Notes: generated from the sequence alone by a model not told the origin. A stretch of 8,148 nt of DNA from a bacterium (GCA_021786695.1 JAJYMT010000043.1:1-8148); one strand, 5' to 3'; shown: positions 1-6,212, counted from the first letter of the stretch. Numbers and translations are program-made.

Positions 1-168
1 ACGCTACGCTCAGGATAGTTGCTTCGCAACTAGTATCGTCTCTGTGGCACTTTCCGTGGGATTGCTCCCCGTCGCCGTTAGCGACCATCATTTTTCCGGA
101 AATTTCTTTCCTTTTGGAGTCCGGACTTTCCTCCCCGCCGATGAGGCGGAGTAATCACTTGCTTGCCT
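1..168 (-). ncRNA. rnpB: RNase P RNA, 5' portion (3' end outside window)
   Basis: This is the catalytic RNA of ribonuclease P, which trims the 5' leader from pre-tRNAs. Read on the minus strand, the region carries the hallmark GAGGAAAGTCCGGACTCC (P4 5' strand and flanks, about 114-133), preceded by a CCGCC/GGCGG hairpin (P3-like). Further 3' are a GTCGC/GCGAC hairpin near 75-86, the conserved AGTGCCACAGAGAC segment (about 40-53; many bacteria have AGTGCAACAGAGA), and a TAGTTGC-GAA-GCAACTA hairpin near 16-32. The 5' end is estimated at about 168; the second P4 strand and the 3' end fall beyond position 1. It lies on the same strand as, and downstream of, tRNA-Val and an unassigned RNA, with a terminator between them, so it is probably transcribed separately. 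The family call is secure; exact ends are not. Confidence 0.93.
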
Positions 169-173
169 TGAGA

Positions 174-179
174 TTAATA
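174..179 (-). promoter_or_regulatory. Tentative -10 element for rnpB
   Basis: On the minus strand a TATTAA hexamer sits about 6 nt before the presumed rnpB 5' end. No good -35 element lies at the usual spacing. A TTGACC nearby is too close to it. A TTGACT further upstream has only a weak partner (TAAGGT). The assignment rests on position and AT richness only. Confidence 0.25.
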
Positions 180-243
180 AGTTTTAAGGGTCAATTTAAT
201 GCTCTTACCTTAACATAAATCCGCTGATAAGTCAATTGAGGGC

Positions 244-274
244 AAAACAAAAAGGGTTGCCGAGACAACCCTTT
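244..274 (-). terminator. Rho-independent terminator after the tRNA-Val/structured-RNA unit
   Basis: AAAGGGTTG (251-259) and CAACCCTTT (266-274) form a perfect 9-bp stem with a 6-nt loop. On the minus strand the stem is followed by a T-rich run (TT.GTTTTG, positions 252-244). On the plus strand no T tract follows, which fixes the direction. It closes the transcript carrying tRNA-Val and the unassigned RNA, about 40 nt after that RNA's closing stem, and separates it from rnpB. Confidence 0.8.
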
Positions 275-311
275 GCCGATGAGTGCGGATTGAACTGAAA
301 AGAACGGAACG

Positions 312-517
312 CTTGGCAGGAAGGTGGCGATGCACGGGTGTCCGTGTCGGAGGGTTAGGGCCGGACACTTTGCAGTATCCCTAGGGGGAAGGGATTCTTC
401 ACCGTTTGCCACATTCTGGTCTTCGGCGTAAAACAACGTGCGAAAGGCGGAGGGGATTTTGCGCTTGCGGAAAAGCGCCCCGACCAGAGCACGGTTCTAC
501 GACACGTTCCTGCCAAG
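312..517 (-). ncRNA. Candidate structured RNA of unknown family (~206 nt)
   Basis: No protein gene explains this 206-nt stretch, yet it is strongly structured. An 11-bp perfect closing stem (CTTGGCAGGAA at the minus-strand 5' end, 517-507, with TTCCTGCCAAG at 322-312) brings both ends together. Inside are a TCTGGTC/GACCAGA stem (488-482 with 421-415), an apical GCGCTT/AAGCGC hairpin (478-461), and a 7-bp hairpin closed by a GCAA tetraloop (380-363). The GNRA-type loop exists only on the minus strand, which agrees with the terminator at 244-274. It begins about 10 nt after tRNA-Val, so the two are probably co-transcribed and processed apart. Size and end-to-end closing stem recall 6S RNA, but the multibranched interior is not typical and I see no SRP, tmRNA or RNase P signature. 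Family left open. Confidence 0.6.
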
Positions 518-527
518 ATTGATTTTG

Positions 528-601
528 TGGATCCGACAGGGCTCGAACCTGTGACCTCGCCGATGTGAACGGCGCGCTCTAACCAACTGAGCTACGAATC
601 C
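528..601 (-). tRNA. tRNA-Val (anticodon CAC)
   Basis: A complete cloverleaf is readable on the minus strand. The acceptor is GGATTCG with CGGATCC (one T-G wobble). The D arm is GCTC/GAGC around AGTTGGTTA. The anticodon stem CGCCG/CGGCG encloses TTCACAT, giving CAC, which reads GUG valine codons. The variable loop is AGGTC and the T arm is ACAGG-TTCGAGC-CCTGT. The discriminator base is A, followed by CAA rather than CCA, so the CCA end must be added by nucleotidyltransferase. It lies 9 nt downstream of the RNase H gene and about 10 nt upstream of the unassigned structured RNA, suggesting one transcript cut by RNase P at this tRNA's 5' end. Confidence 0.96.
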
Positions 602-610
602 AACTATTTT

Positions 611-1015
611 TTATTTACCATCCAACGCTGAATTCACTAATCGATCCGCCTCAACATTCTGTTCCCGTCTGACATGCTCAAAAGATACTTTTTTAAAGCC
701 GACGACTAAATTATGCACTCGCAAAAACAGGGGAGCTAATTCGCCATTCTTTACCTTATACTCCCTTTTCAGCTGTTTGACAACCAGCTCGCTGTCCAAA
801 AAAAATTGAAGGTCAGCCGCGCCTAATTCCTTGGCTTTTTCAAGCGCCGCGATCACCGCCCGGTATTCCGCTTGGTTATTTGTCGCCTCGCCGATGCACT
901 GCGAAATCTCCGCGACCACCTTGGCCTGTTCGTCCGTCAACACCGCGCCGATCGCGGCCGGTCCAGGGTTGCCGCGTGCGCCGCCGTCAGTATATATAAT
1001 TAATTTTGTAATCAT
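611..1015 (-). CDS. rnhA: Ribonuclease HI family protein
   Basis: This 134-aa protein cleaves the RNA strand of RNA-DNA hybrids (R-loops, RNA primers). All four acidic residues of the RNase H fold are visible: D10 in YTDGGARGNPG, E50 in NNQAEY, D74 in FFLDSELV, and D124 in VEADRLVN. The length and the lack of the E. coli-type basic protrusion fit the short RNase HI branch (YpdQ or archaeal-like), so the symbol is used loosely. The ATG at 1015 precedes the conserved first beta strand directly. No clear Shine-Dalgarno precedes it (AACCTAC). The gene follows recJ on the same strand across 147 bp of very AT-rich DNA and ends 9 bp before tRNA-Val. Pairing with recJ fits a role in replication and repair housekeeping. 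Confidence 0.95.
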   Translation of the reverse strand: MITKLIIYTDGGARGNPGPAAIGAVLTDEQAKVVAEISQCIGEATNNQAEYRAVIAALEKAKELGAADLQFFLDSELVVKQLKREYKVKNGELAPLFLRVHNLVVGFKKVSFEHVRREQNVEADRLVNSALDGK

Positions 1016-1162
1016 GTAGGTTGTTTATTCAAAATTTAAGCTAATTTATTCTTTCGTTTTTTGATTGATAATTTTAAAGTCTAAATTTTAATTGAATGTT
1101 TAAATTTTCAATTAAAATTAATTCATTTAAAAATTGATTTAAAATTTTAAATTTAAAATTCT
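1016..1162. repeat. AT-rich spacer with an 11-bp inverted repeat
   Basis: The recJ-rnhA spacer is almost entirely A and T, with recurring AAAATTTTAAAT-type words. It contains a perfect inverted repeat, TTTTAATTGAA (1086-1096) and TTCAATTAAAA (1107-1117), around a 10-nt loop. No T tract follows on either strand, so it is not a canonical terminator. No convincing promoter for rnhA is visible; weak AT hexamers are expected by chance in such composition. Confidence 0.5.
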
Positions 1163-2905
1163 TTAGTTATCCGCTTGCTGCAAGTCCACAATCTTCAACT
1201 GCACTTCCCGCTTGCCGTTAAACTCGTTTATTTCCGGATAAAATACTAAATCAATTTTATCACCAATCCGCAAATCAGGCCACCTGCCCGACTGGCCGAA
1301 ACCAAGCGCGCTTTTTACCCCCGCTTGTCCGTTCTTCACCCGCAGCTTCAGGTGCCGCCCGTCCAAACCCATATTGATGATATCAACTACCGTCACGCTC
1401 CGGCATAAAAGTTTCGGCCGGTCGTTTTCTTCGCCGAAGGGCGCGAATCGCTCTATTATTTCGACCAGATTTTCATCCACTTGGGAAAAATCAATCTCTG
1501 CTTCGACCGCGACCTCGCGCTTCAATTCCATGCCGGCCAAGGCCTCATTCGCCGCCAGAACCATGTCGTCGATGAATCGTCCCAAATTTTCTTTGCCCTC
1601 GATGCTGAAGCCGCAGGCCGCCGCATGGCCGCCGTAACGGGAGAGCGAGGCGTGAATTTTTTCCACTGCCGACATCAGATTGAATTCCGGGATGCTCCTG
1701 CCCGAGCCCTTCATCTCGGAGGCGGTGCCGGTGATGACGATTACCGGCAGATAATACTTTTCCATCAGACGCCCGGCCGCCAGGCCGATCACCCCCTCGT
1801 TCCACTGCTCGCCGGCGCCCGCGATACTCGGACTGACGGCAATGATAATTTTGTCGTTGAATCCTGCTGATAACATTATTTCAATCTGATTGACGATCGA
1901 TTCGGTTTCGCGCTGGCGGTCGTAGTTTTTTCCGGATAAATCGTTCGCCAACTGCTCGGCCTCTTCTTTGTTTTTGGTCGTCAATAATTCGTAAGCGGTA
2001 TTGGCGTGATCCATCCGGCCGGCGGCATTGAGCCGCGGCGCGATCTGAAAGCCGATGTTCCAGGCATCCAACTTCCGGCCGCCGTTGATTTTCGCCGCCT
2101 TGATCAATTCCAGCAATCCGAGCCGCTTGGTCTTATTCAAAATTTCCAAACCCTTTTTGACCAGCACCCGGTTTTCTCCCAGGAGTTTCACGCAATCGGC
2201 CACCGTTCCGATCGCCACCAAGTCCAGATTGCGCTCCTCCAGTTTTATTTTGTCTTCAGCTGACAAGCTTGAACTGCGGATCAGCGCCGCCGCGAGTTTG
2301 AAAGCGGTTCCCACGCCGGCGAGATACTTGAATGGATAATTGTCGCTCTTGGCGATCGGGTCAATCACCAGGCAGTCAGGCGATTCCCCCGCCTCGCTCG
2401 GCGGCAGACGATGGTCAGTCACGATCACCTCCAGGCCGAGCGATTTGGCATAGGCCACTTCGGCCTTACCCCTGATGCCGTTGTCTACGGTAATCAATAA
2501 TTTCGTGCCCGATCCGTGGATCTCTTTGATCGCTTCGTTATTCAAACCATAGCCCTCGCTCACGCGGTCAGGGATATATACATCTACTTCCGCCTTAAGC
2601 GTTTTTAGGGTCTCGATCATCAGCGCCGTTGAGGTGACGCCGTCTGCGTCGTAATCGCCGTAGATTGTGATTTTCTCGCCCGCTTTTATTTTACTGATAA
2701 TCAAGTCCACGGCTGCGCGCATATCTTTAAACAAAAACGGATCATGGCTGTTGGTTTGATAATCAGCGTTTAGAAATTCATCGATTGCCGCTTTTTCCGT
2801 TAAACCGCGGTTTTTTAGAAGTTGCAAAGTCAGCCGGTCGTATTGCGGAAATTTATCTATAAAATTATCTTCTATTTTAGTTGAAATTAGCCAATTTTTT
2901 TGCAT
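1163..2905 (-). CDS. recJ: Single-stranded-DNA-specific exonuclease RecJ (variant DHH motif)
   Basis: RecJ is the 5'-to-3' single-strand DNA exonuclease of recombination and mismatch or base-excision repair. The 580-aa length is normal for the family. The DHH catalytic domain shows motif I GDYDADG (83-89), motif II TVDNG with D141, motif III, and motif IV AIGTVADCV with D237, followed by PRLNAAGR (290-297). The DHHA1 substrate-binding domain has EGVIGLAAGR (370-379), GSGRSIPEFNL (400-410) and GGHAAACGFSI (425-435). An OB-like C-terminal domain follows. The oddity is motif III, which reads D164-H165-R166 (codon CGT, 2408-2410) where the family has DHH. The ATG at 2905 has AAGG 5 nt upstream. 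recJ diverges from the zinc-ribbon gene at 2992 and heads the minus-strand run with the RNase H gene. Confidence 0.95.
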   Translation of the reverse strand: MQKNWLISTKIEDNFIDKFPQYDRLTLQLLKNRGLTEKAAIDEFLNADYQTNSHDPFLFKDMRAAVDLIISKIKAGEKITIYGDYDADGVTSTALMIETLKTLKAEVDVYIPDRVSEGYGLNNEAIKEIHGSGTKLLITVDNGIRGKAEVAYAKSLGLEVIVTDHRLPPSEAGESPDCLVIDPIAKSDNYPFKYLAGVGTAFKLAAALIRSSSLSAEDKIKLEERNLDLVAIGTVADCVKLLGENRVLVKKGLEILNKTKRLGLLELIKAAKINGGRKLDAWNIGFQIAPRLNAAGRMDHANTAYELLTTKNKEEAEQLANDLSGKNYDRQRETESIVNQIEIMLSAGFNDKIIIAVSPSIAGAGEQWNEGVIGLAAGRLMEKYYLPVIVITGTASEMKGSGRSIPEFNLMSAVEKIHASLSRYGGHAAACGFSIEGKENLGRFIDDMVLAANEALAGMELKREVAVEAEIDFSQVDENLVEIIERFAPFGEENDRPKLLCRSVTVVDIINMGLDGRHLKLRVKNGQAGVKSALGFGQSGRWPDLRIGDKIDLVFYPEINEFNGKREVQLKIVDLQQADN

Positions 2906-2911
2906 CTTACC

Positions 2912-2939
2912 TTGACAAAAAGTTTAATTACTGTATTAT
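2912..2939 (+). promoter_or_regulatory. Sigma70-type promoter for the zinc-ribbon gene
   Basis: A consensus -35 TTGACA (2912-2917) is separated by 16 nt from TATTAT (2934-2939). The start point is expected near 2946, leaving a leader of about 45 nt before the GTG at 2992. It is the only good promoter in front of that plus-strand gene. Confidence 0.7.
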
Positions 2940-2943
2940 TATA
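2938..2943 (-). promoter_or_regulatory. Candidate recJ -10 element overlapping the opposite promoter
   Basis: On the minus strand a perfect TATAAT lies at 2943-2938, about 33 nt before the recJ ATG. The -35 region (around TCTGAT) is weak. It overlaps the plus-strand -10 (2934-2939), so polymerase could probably occupy only one of the two at a time. Confidence 0.45.
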
Positions 2944-2956
2944 TGAATTCATATAA
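2939..2956. promoter_or_regulatory. 18-bp perfect palindrome in the recJ/zinc-ribbon divergent promoter
   Basis: TTATATGAATTCATATAA is a perfect 18-bp palindrome centred on an EcoRI-type site. It covers the predicted start point of the plus-strand promoter and much of the minus-strand -10. Its position is what one expects of a dimeric repressor site, but no regulator is identified and AT-rich palindromes also arise by chance. Confidence 0.35.
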
Positions 2957-2991
2957 CACATCAGACGGCCAAAAAATACAGGAGGTGTCCG

Positions 2992-3297
2992 GTGGCGATA
3001 CTAAGAAGGGGCCCGGCGTTCTTTTGCCAGAAATGCCAGCAACTGAGTTGCTGGACGGAAGAAAAGTATTCGGGGCCGATTCCGATCTGCAGGTCCTGCA
3101 AACAGCCGTGCGAACACGGGGTGCTCACGACTTACAAGTACTGCCCGCGCAACCACAACCACGATGAGTTCATTCGCACGGTCGGGCAGACCGAGATTTT
3201 CATGCAAAAGAACTGCGGCGCGCCCGGCTGCAAGGCCAAGTTGGTCTATGACTCGGCCTTCACGCTCTTTCCGTTCCCGCAAAAACCCGCGGCCTAA
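2992..3297 (+). CDS. Small cysteine-rich zinc-ribbon-like protein, function unknown
   Basis: This 101-aa protein belongs to no family I recognise. It has nine cysteines: a CxxC at 12-15 plus C20, a CxxC at 33-36 plus C40, C51, and a CX4C at 75-80. Histidines at 42, 55 and 57 could also bind metal. The two CxxC knuckles suggest a zinc ribbon; the second cysteine/histidine cluster may bind a further zinc. There is no signal peptide or membrane segment. The GTG start at 2992 is chosen because a strong GGAGG (2981-2985) lies 6 nt upstream. The gene is the only plus-strand gene here and is self-contained, with its own promoter and a strong terminator. A role in nucleic-acid or protein binding is only a guess from the ribbon pattern. 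Confidence 0.8.
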   Translation: MAILRRGPAFFCQKCQQLSCWTEEKYSGPIPICRSCKQPCEHGVLTTYKYCPRNHNHDEFIRTVGQTEIFMQKNCGAPGCKAKLVYDSAFTLFPFPQKPAA

Positions 3298-3317
3298 GCC
3301 GCGACCATCCCATCCGA

Positions 3318-3353
3318 CCCCGCTCAACTAACCGAGCGGGGTTTTTCTTTTTT
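3318..3353 (+). terminator. Rho-independent terminator of the zinc-ribbon gene
   Basis: CCCCGCTC (3318-3325) and GAGCGGGG (3334-3341) form a perfect 8-bp GC-rich stem with an 8-nt loop. On the plus strand the run TTTTTCTTTTTT (3342-3353) follows, about 20 nt after the stop codon. The minus strand lacks a T tail, so it is one-directional. Confidence 0.93.
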
Positions 3354-3363
3354 ATGGCCCACC

Positions 3364-3468
3364 CTAGAAAAGCGCGCCGATGGTCCAGATCACCATGGAA
3401 AAAATCACCATCACGCTGATAATGGCCCAGAATATCCTGTTCCGCTTGCTTCTTTTGGTGTTATACAT
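3364..3468 (-). CDS. 34-aa single-pass membrane peptide, hypothetical
   Basis: On the minus strand, ATG at 3468 to TAG at 3364-3366 encodes 34 aa. A strongly basic N-terminus (TKRSKRNR, residues 4-11) is followed by an uninterrupted hydrophobic stretch from about residue 12 to 34 (IFWAIISVMVIFSMVIW, then TIGALF). This is a textbook positive-inside single transmembrane helix occupying the rest of the protein. No Shine-Dalgarno is visible before the ATG (TACAACGCT), which is the main weakness. It lies downstream of lepA, on the same strand, beyond a CA/GT-rich inverted repeat, and ends just past the convergent terminator of the zinc-ribbon gene. Similar one-helix mini-proteins are common in Parcubacteria in my recollection. 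Function unknown. Confidence 0.5.
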   Translation of the reverse strand: MYNTKRSKRNRIFWAIISVMVIFSMVIWTIGALF

Positions 3469-3477
3469 AGCGTTGTA

Positions 3478-3579
3478 AAATTACAAAACACAGAACACAA
3501 ATCACAAACAAATTACAATTTCCAAAACACAAACGGGGGGCATCTTTGTGTTTTGTGTTTTGTTTGGGTTTTGTAATTT
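3478..3579. repeat. CA/GT-rich imperfect inverted repeat downstream of lepA
   Basis: The left half is built of CA-rich words (ACAAA, AACAC) and the right half of their complements. Outer arms AAATTACAAAAC (3478-3489) and GTTTTGTAATTT (3568-3579) match perfectly over 12 bp. Inner arms CAAAACACAAA (3523-3533) and TTTGTGTTTTG (3545-3555) match over 11 bp around a G6-containing 11-nt loop. Read from lepA it would form a long imperfect hairpin, so it could end or stabilise the lepA mRNA. Its sharp strand asymmetry is typical of dispersed intergenic repeats in CPR genomes rather than of an ordinary terminator. Confidence 0.6.
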
Positions 3580-3604
3580 GAGCTTTGTGCTTTTTTATTT
3601 TCAA

Positions 3605-5395
3605 TTACCTCTTCAATATCTTCACGAACGTATCCCCTGGAATCTCCACGCTTCCTTTGCCCGCCGCCATCATCTTCTTCTTGCCTTTCTTCTGCTTCTC
3701 CAATAGCTTCCGCTTGCGCGTGACGTCGCCGCCGTAGAGTTTGGCCGTCACGTCCTTGCGCAGGGCGGAAATTCGTTCGGCCGCGATTACCTTGCCGCCG
3801 ACCGCCGCCTGAAGTTTGATCACGAACATCTGTTTGGGCAAGCTCTCTTTCAGCACCTCGACGATCTCCTTGCCGCGGCGGAAGGCCTCGTCCCGATAAA
3901 CGATCACTGCCAGCGCTTCCACCATGTCTTCCGCCACCAGGATATCCATCTTCACCACGTCCGCCGTGCGGTAATCCAGATATTCATAGTTGATCGAGCC
4001 GTAGCCGGAAGAAAAACTTTTGATCTTGTCGTAAAAATCGGTCAGGATCGCCGCCAGCGGAATTTCGTAATGGAGCACCGCGCGCTGCTCGTCCAGATAC
4101 TCGGTATTCTTGTATATCCCTCTTTTTTCCTGCGCGAAATTCATCAGCGCGCCGATATAGTCCTTGGGTGTCACGATATCGAGCCGCACCCACGGCTCCT
4201 GGATCTCTCTCGTTGCCGCCGGATCGGGCAGCATCTGCGGGCTGCGGGCGATGATTTCTTCGCCGTTGGTCTTATATACGCGGTAAGAAACGCTTGGAAC
4301 GGTGACGATCAGGTCCAGATTGTATTCGCGCTTCAGGCGTTCCTGGAATATTTCCAGATGCAGCAGCCCGAGAAAGCCGCAACGGAAGCCGAAGCCGAGC
4401 GCCTGCGATTGCTCCGGTTCGTACATAAGCGCCGCGTCATTCAATTTCAGTTTGGAAATCGCCTCTCGAAGTTCCTGATATTCATTGCCCTCGCGGGGAA
4501 AGATGCCGGCGAAAACCATCGGCTTCACTTCCTTGTAGCCGACCAGCGGCTCGATGGCTGAAACGCCGCTCGCAATGGTCACCGTGTCGCCGACGCGGCA
4601 TTCGCTCACGTCCCGGAAACCGGTGATGATATAGCCGATCTCCCCCTGCCCGAGTACATCGGTGCGGTGATAGTCCGGCTTGAACACTCCGACCTCGATC
4701 GCCTCGCTCTTGGCTTGCGTGGCTGCCAGCGCGATCTTCTCTCCTGTCTTCAAAGCGCCATCTACGACTCGCACATAGGCGACCACGCCGCGATATTCGT
4801 CGTAATTCGAATCGAAAATCAGGGCGCGGAGCGGCGCCTCGCCGTGTCCGACCGGCGGCGGCACCCGCTCGATCACCGTTTCCAAAATTTTTTCCACGCC
4901 CTCGCCGGTCTTGCCCGAGGCGGTGAGGATATCTTCTTCTTTGCAACCAAGAAGTTTGATTATTTCCCGCTTGGTGCCGGCCACGTCGGCCGCCGGCAAA
5001 TCGATCTTGTTGACTACCGGAATGATGGTCAGGTTCTGCTCGATCGCCAGATAGAGATTGGCCAGGGTCTGCGCCTGGATGCCCTGGGTCGCGTCGACCA
5101 GCAAGACCGCCCCCTCCACCGCGGCGAGTGAACGCGAAACCTCATAGGTGAAATCGACATGACCCGGAGTATCGATCAGATTCAAAACGTAGTCCCGGTA
5201 ATTCATCGTCACCGGCGCCAGTTTGATGGTGATGCCCCGTTCCCGCTCCAGATCCATCTTGTCCAGGATCTGCTCTTTCATTTTTCTTTTTTCAACGGTA
5301 TGAGTAATCTCTAACATTCGGTCTGCTAATGTTGACTTACCATGATCAATGTGGGCCAAGATGGCAAAATTTCTTATTTTATTTTCTTCTATCAT
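3605..5395 (-). CDS. lepA: Elongation factor 4 (LepA), back-translocating GTPase
   Basis: LepA/EF4 is a ribosome-binding translational GTPase acting on elongation or 30S biogenesis. The 596-aa length is standard. The G domain shows G1 AHIDHGKS (14-21), G2 RGITIK (53-58), G3 DTPGH (75-79), G4 NKID (129-132) and G5 SGKTGEG (160-166, commonly SAK). The family-specific C-terminus is intact, with SSGYGSINYEYLDYR, QAAVGGKVIAAERISALRKD and KLYGGDVTRKRKLLEKQKKGKK. The ATG at 5395 is supported by immediate alignment to the family start (KIRNFAILAHIDHGKST). It has no Shine-Dalgarno and lies inside the last codons of the upstream LAGLIDADG gene (17-nt overlap), so translation is likely coupled or relies on an AT-rich start region. 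No separate promoter is evident, so expression may depend on the endonuclease gene's promoter. Confidence 0.98.
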   Translation of the reverse strand: MIEENKIRNFAILAHIDHGKSTLADRMLEITHTVEKRKMKEQILDKMDLERERGITIKLAPVTMNYRDYVLNLIDTPGHVDFTYEVSRSLAAVEGAVLLVDATQGIQAQTLANLYLAIEQNLTIIPVVNKIDLPAADVAGTKREIIKLLGCKEEDILTASGKTGEGVEKILETVIERVPPPVGHGEAPLRALIFDSNYDEYRGVVAYVRVVDGALKTGEKIALAATQAKSEAIEVGVFKPDYHRTDVLGQGEIGYIITGFRDVSECRVGDTVTIASGVSAIEPLVGYKEVKPMVFAGIFPREGNEYQELREAISKLKLNDAALMYEPEQSQALGFGFRCGFLGLLHLEIFQERLKREYNLDLIVTVPSVSYRVYKTNGEEIIARSPQMLPDPAATREIQEPWVRLDIVTPKDYIGALMNFAQEKRGIYKNTEYLDEQRAVLHYEIPLAAILTDFYDKIKSFSSGYGSINYEYLDYRTADVVKMDILVAEDMVEALAVIVYRDEAFRRGKEIVEVLKESLPKQMFVIKLQAAVGGKVIAAERISALRKDVTAKLYGGDVTRKRKLLEKQKKGKKKMMAAGKGSVEIPGDTFVKILKR

Positions 5396-6206
5396 CTAAA
5401 TTTTTTAAACACTTTTTAATATCTCTGATTTTTAATTTATGTCTGGAAAAAGGCAAGATTAACTCAAAGAGCCGCCTCAATGACTCCGTTTTGCTCACCC
5501 TTATTCGCCAAACATCTTTGTTGTATTTATAGCCAAATTCTTTATTATAAACAAAATTCTTTGCGCCAATCATCATTGGTATCGGGCAATCAATTCCATT
5601 TTTTATAAGCCAATCATATATTAAACTTATGATTTTGTTGTCATATGTGTCTATCTTAAACCGTGCTCGACCGTCATAAACTCCGATATTGCCCTCGGCG
5701 TCGCTATATCCGGCCAAAAACGCCGCAAATAACCGATTGTCTGCTTTTATCCACTTCTCAACATAATCGCCCTTTGGCAATAAAAAATTGAAGCTGCTGT
5801 TTAAGAAACAATTTACATGATAGGAATTACTTTTTTTATTATAACTTATTGATACTTTGCCAAATTCTGAAAATAACTCTTCCATTAGAACGACTTGCTC
5901 TCTGACTGTAGTGTGACACCTGACTATCACTACCTCGGATTTATCTGTGGTCTTGTAAACATTAAGGTCACCTATTCTAAAGCCTATGAGATATGCCTTA
6001 AATGAATAATCGCCAGTAAAATCCGTCTTGCTGTATTTGCTCTGTATTACGGATCTGGAAAGCGGCTCCATACCGTATTCTCTCATTCTATTTAATACCG
6101 TTTTAAAACTACAATTATAAATGTCCCCAATCTTATATTTAGATTTTTTTTCTACGTAATACAACTGCTCAAGCTCTTGTTTGGAAATAAAAATTTTAGC
6201 GCTCAT
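5379..6206 (-). CDS. Free-standing LAGLIDADG homing endonuclease family protein
   Basis: This 275-aa protein has two LAGLIDADG helices, as in monomeric two-motif enzymes: YLIGFRIGDLNV (72-83, acidic D80) and FLAGYSDAEGNIG (163-175, acidic E171). Both putative catalytic acids are present. Residues about 8-45 resemble a helix-turn-helix that could add DNA contacts or allow self-regulation (KIGDIYNCSFKTVLNRMREYG). Such enzymes make site-specific double-strand breaks that spread their own gene; some become regulators. No intron or intein surrounds it, since lepA is uninterrupted. The gene is plainly more AT-rich than its neighbours, suggesting transfer. It overlaps the lepA start by 17 nt. The ATG at 6206 lacks a Shine-Dalgarno and sits at the expected start point of its promoter, so it may be leaderless. 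Confidence 0.88.
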   Translation of the reverse strand: MSAKIFISKQELEQLYYVEKKSKYKIGDIYNCSFKTVLNRMREYGMEPLSRSVIQSKYSKTDFTGDYSFKAYLIGFRIGDLNVYKTTDKSEVVIVRCHTTVREQVVLMEELFSEFGKVSISYNKKSNSYHVNCFLNSSFNFLLPKGDYVEKWIKADNRLFAAFLAGYSDAEGNIGVYDGRARFKIDTYDNKIISLIYDWLIKNGIDCPIPMMIGAKNFVYNKEFGYKYNKDVWRIRVSKTESLRRLFELILPFSRHKLKIRDIKKCLKNLDDRRK

Positions 6207-6212
6207 TCAAAT

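Noticed and set aside
191..436. 81-codon minus-strand open frame overlapping the structured RNA
   Set aside because: It runs through the terminator hairpin and the folded RNA, has low-complexity unprotein-like content, no Shine-Dalgarno and no recognisable motif.
1481..1870. Plus-strand open frames inside recJ, the longest 129 codons
   Set aside because: They are antisense shadows of a well-supported recJ with intact motifs; the Cys/His/Arg-rich residues reflect the reverse complement of GC-rich codons.
2943..3167. 74-codon plus-strand frame starting at ATG 2943
   Set aside because: It starts at the predicted transcription start, has no Shine-Dalgarno, and overlaps the zinc-ribbon gene in another frame; the GGAGG at 2981 clearly serves the GTG at 2992.
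3478..3600. Possible CRISPR-like array in the CA-rich repeats
   Set aside because: The repeated words are short, degenerate and not regularly spaced, and the two halves are inverted rather than direct repeats; no spacers or cas genes are present.
4070..5131. Plus- and minus-strand open frames of 150-160 codons inside lepA
   Set aside because: lepA is uninterrupted with all family motifs; these frames are out-of-frame readings without ribosome-binding sites or domains.
5379..6206. LAGLIDADG gene as part of an intron or intein in lepA
   Set aside because: lepA is complete and continuous, with the endonuclease gene outside it; no intein splice motifs or group I intron core is visible.
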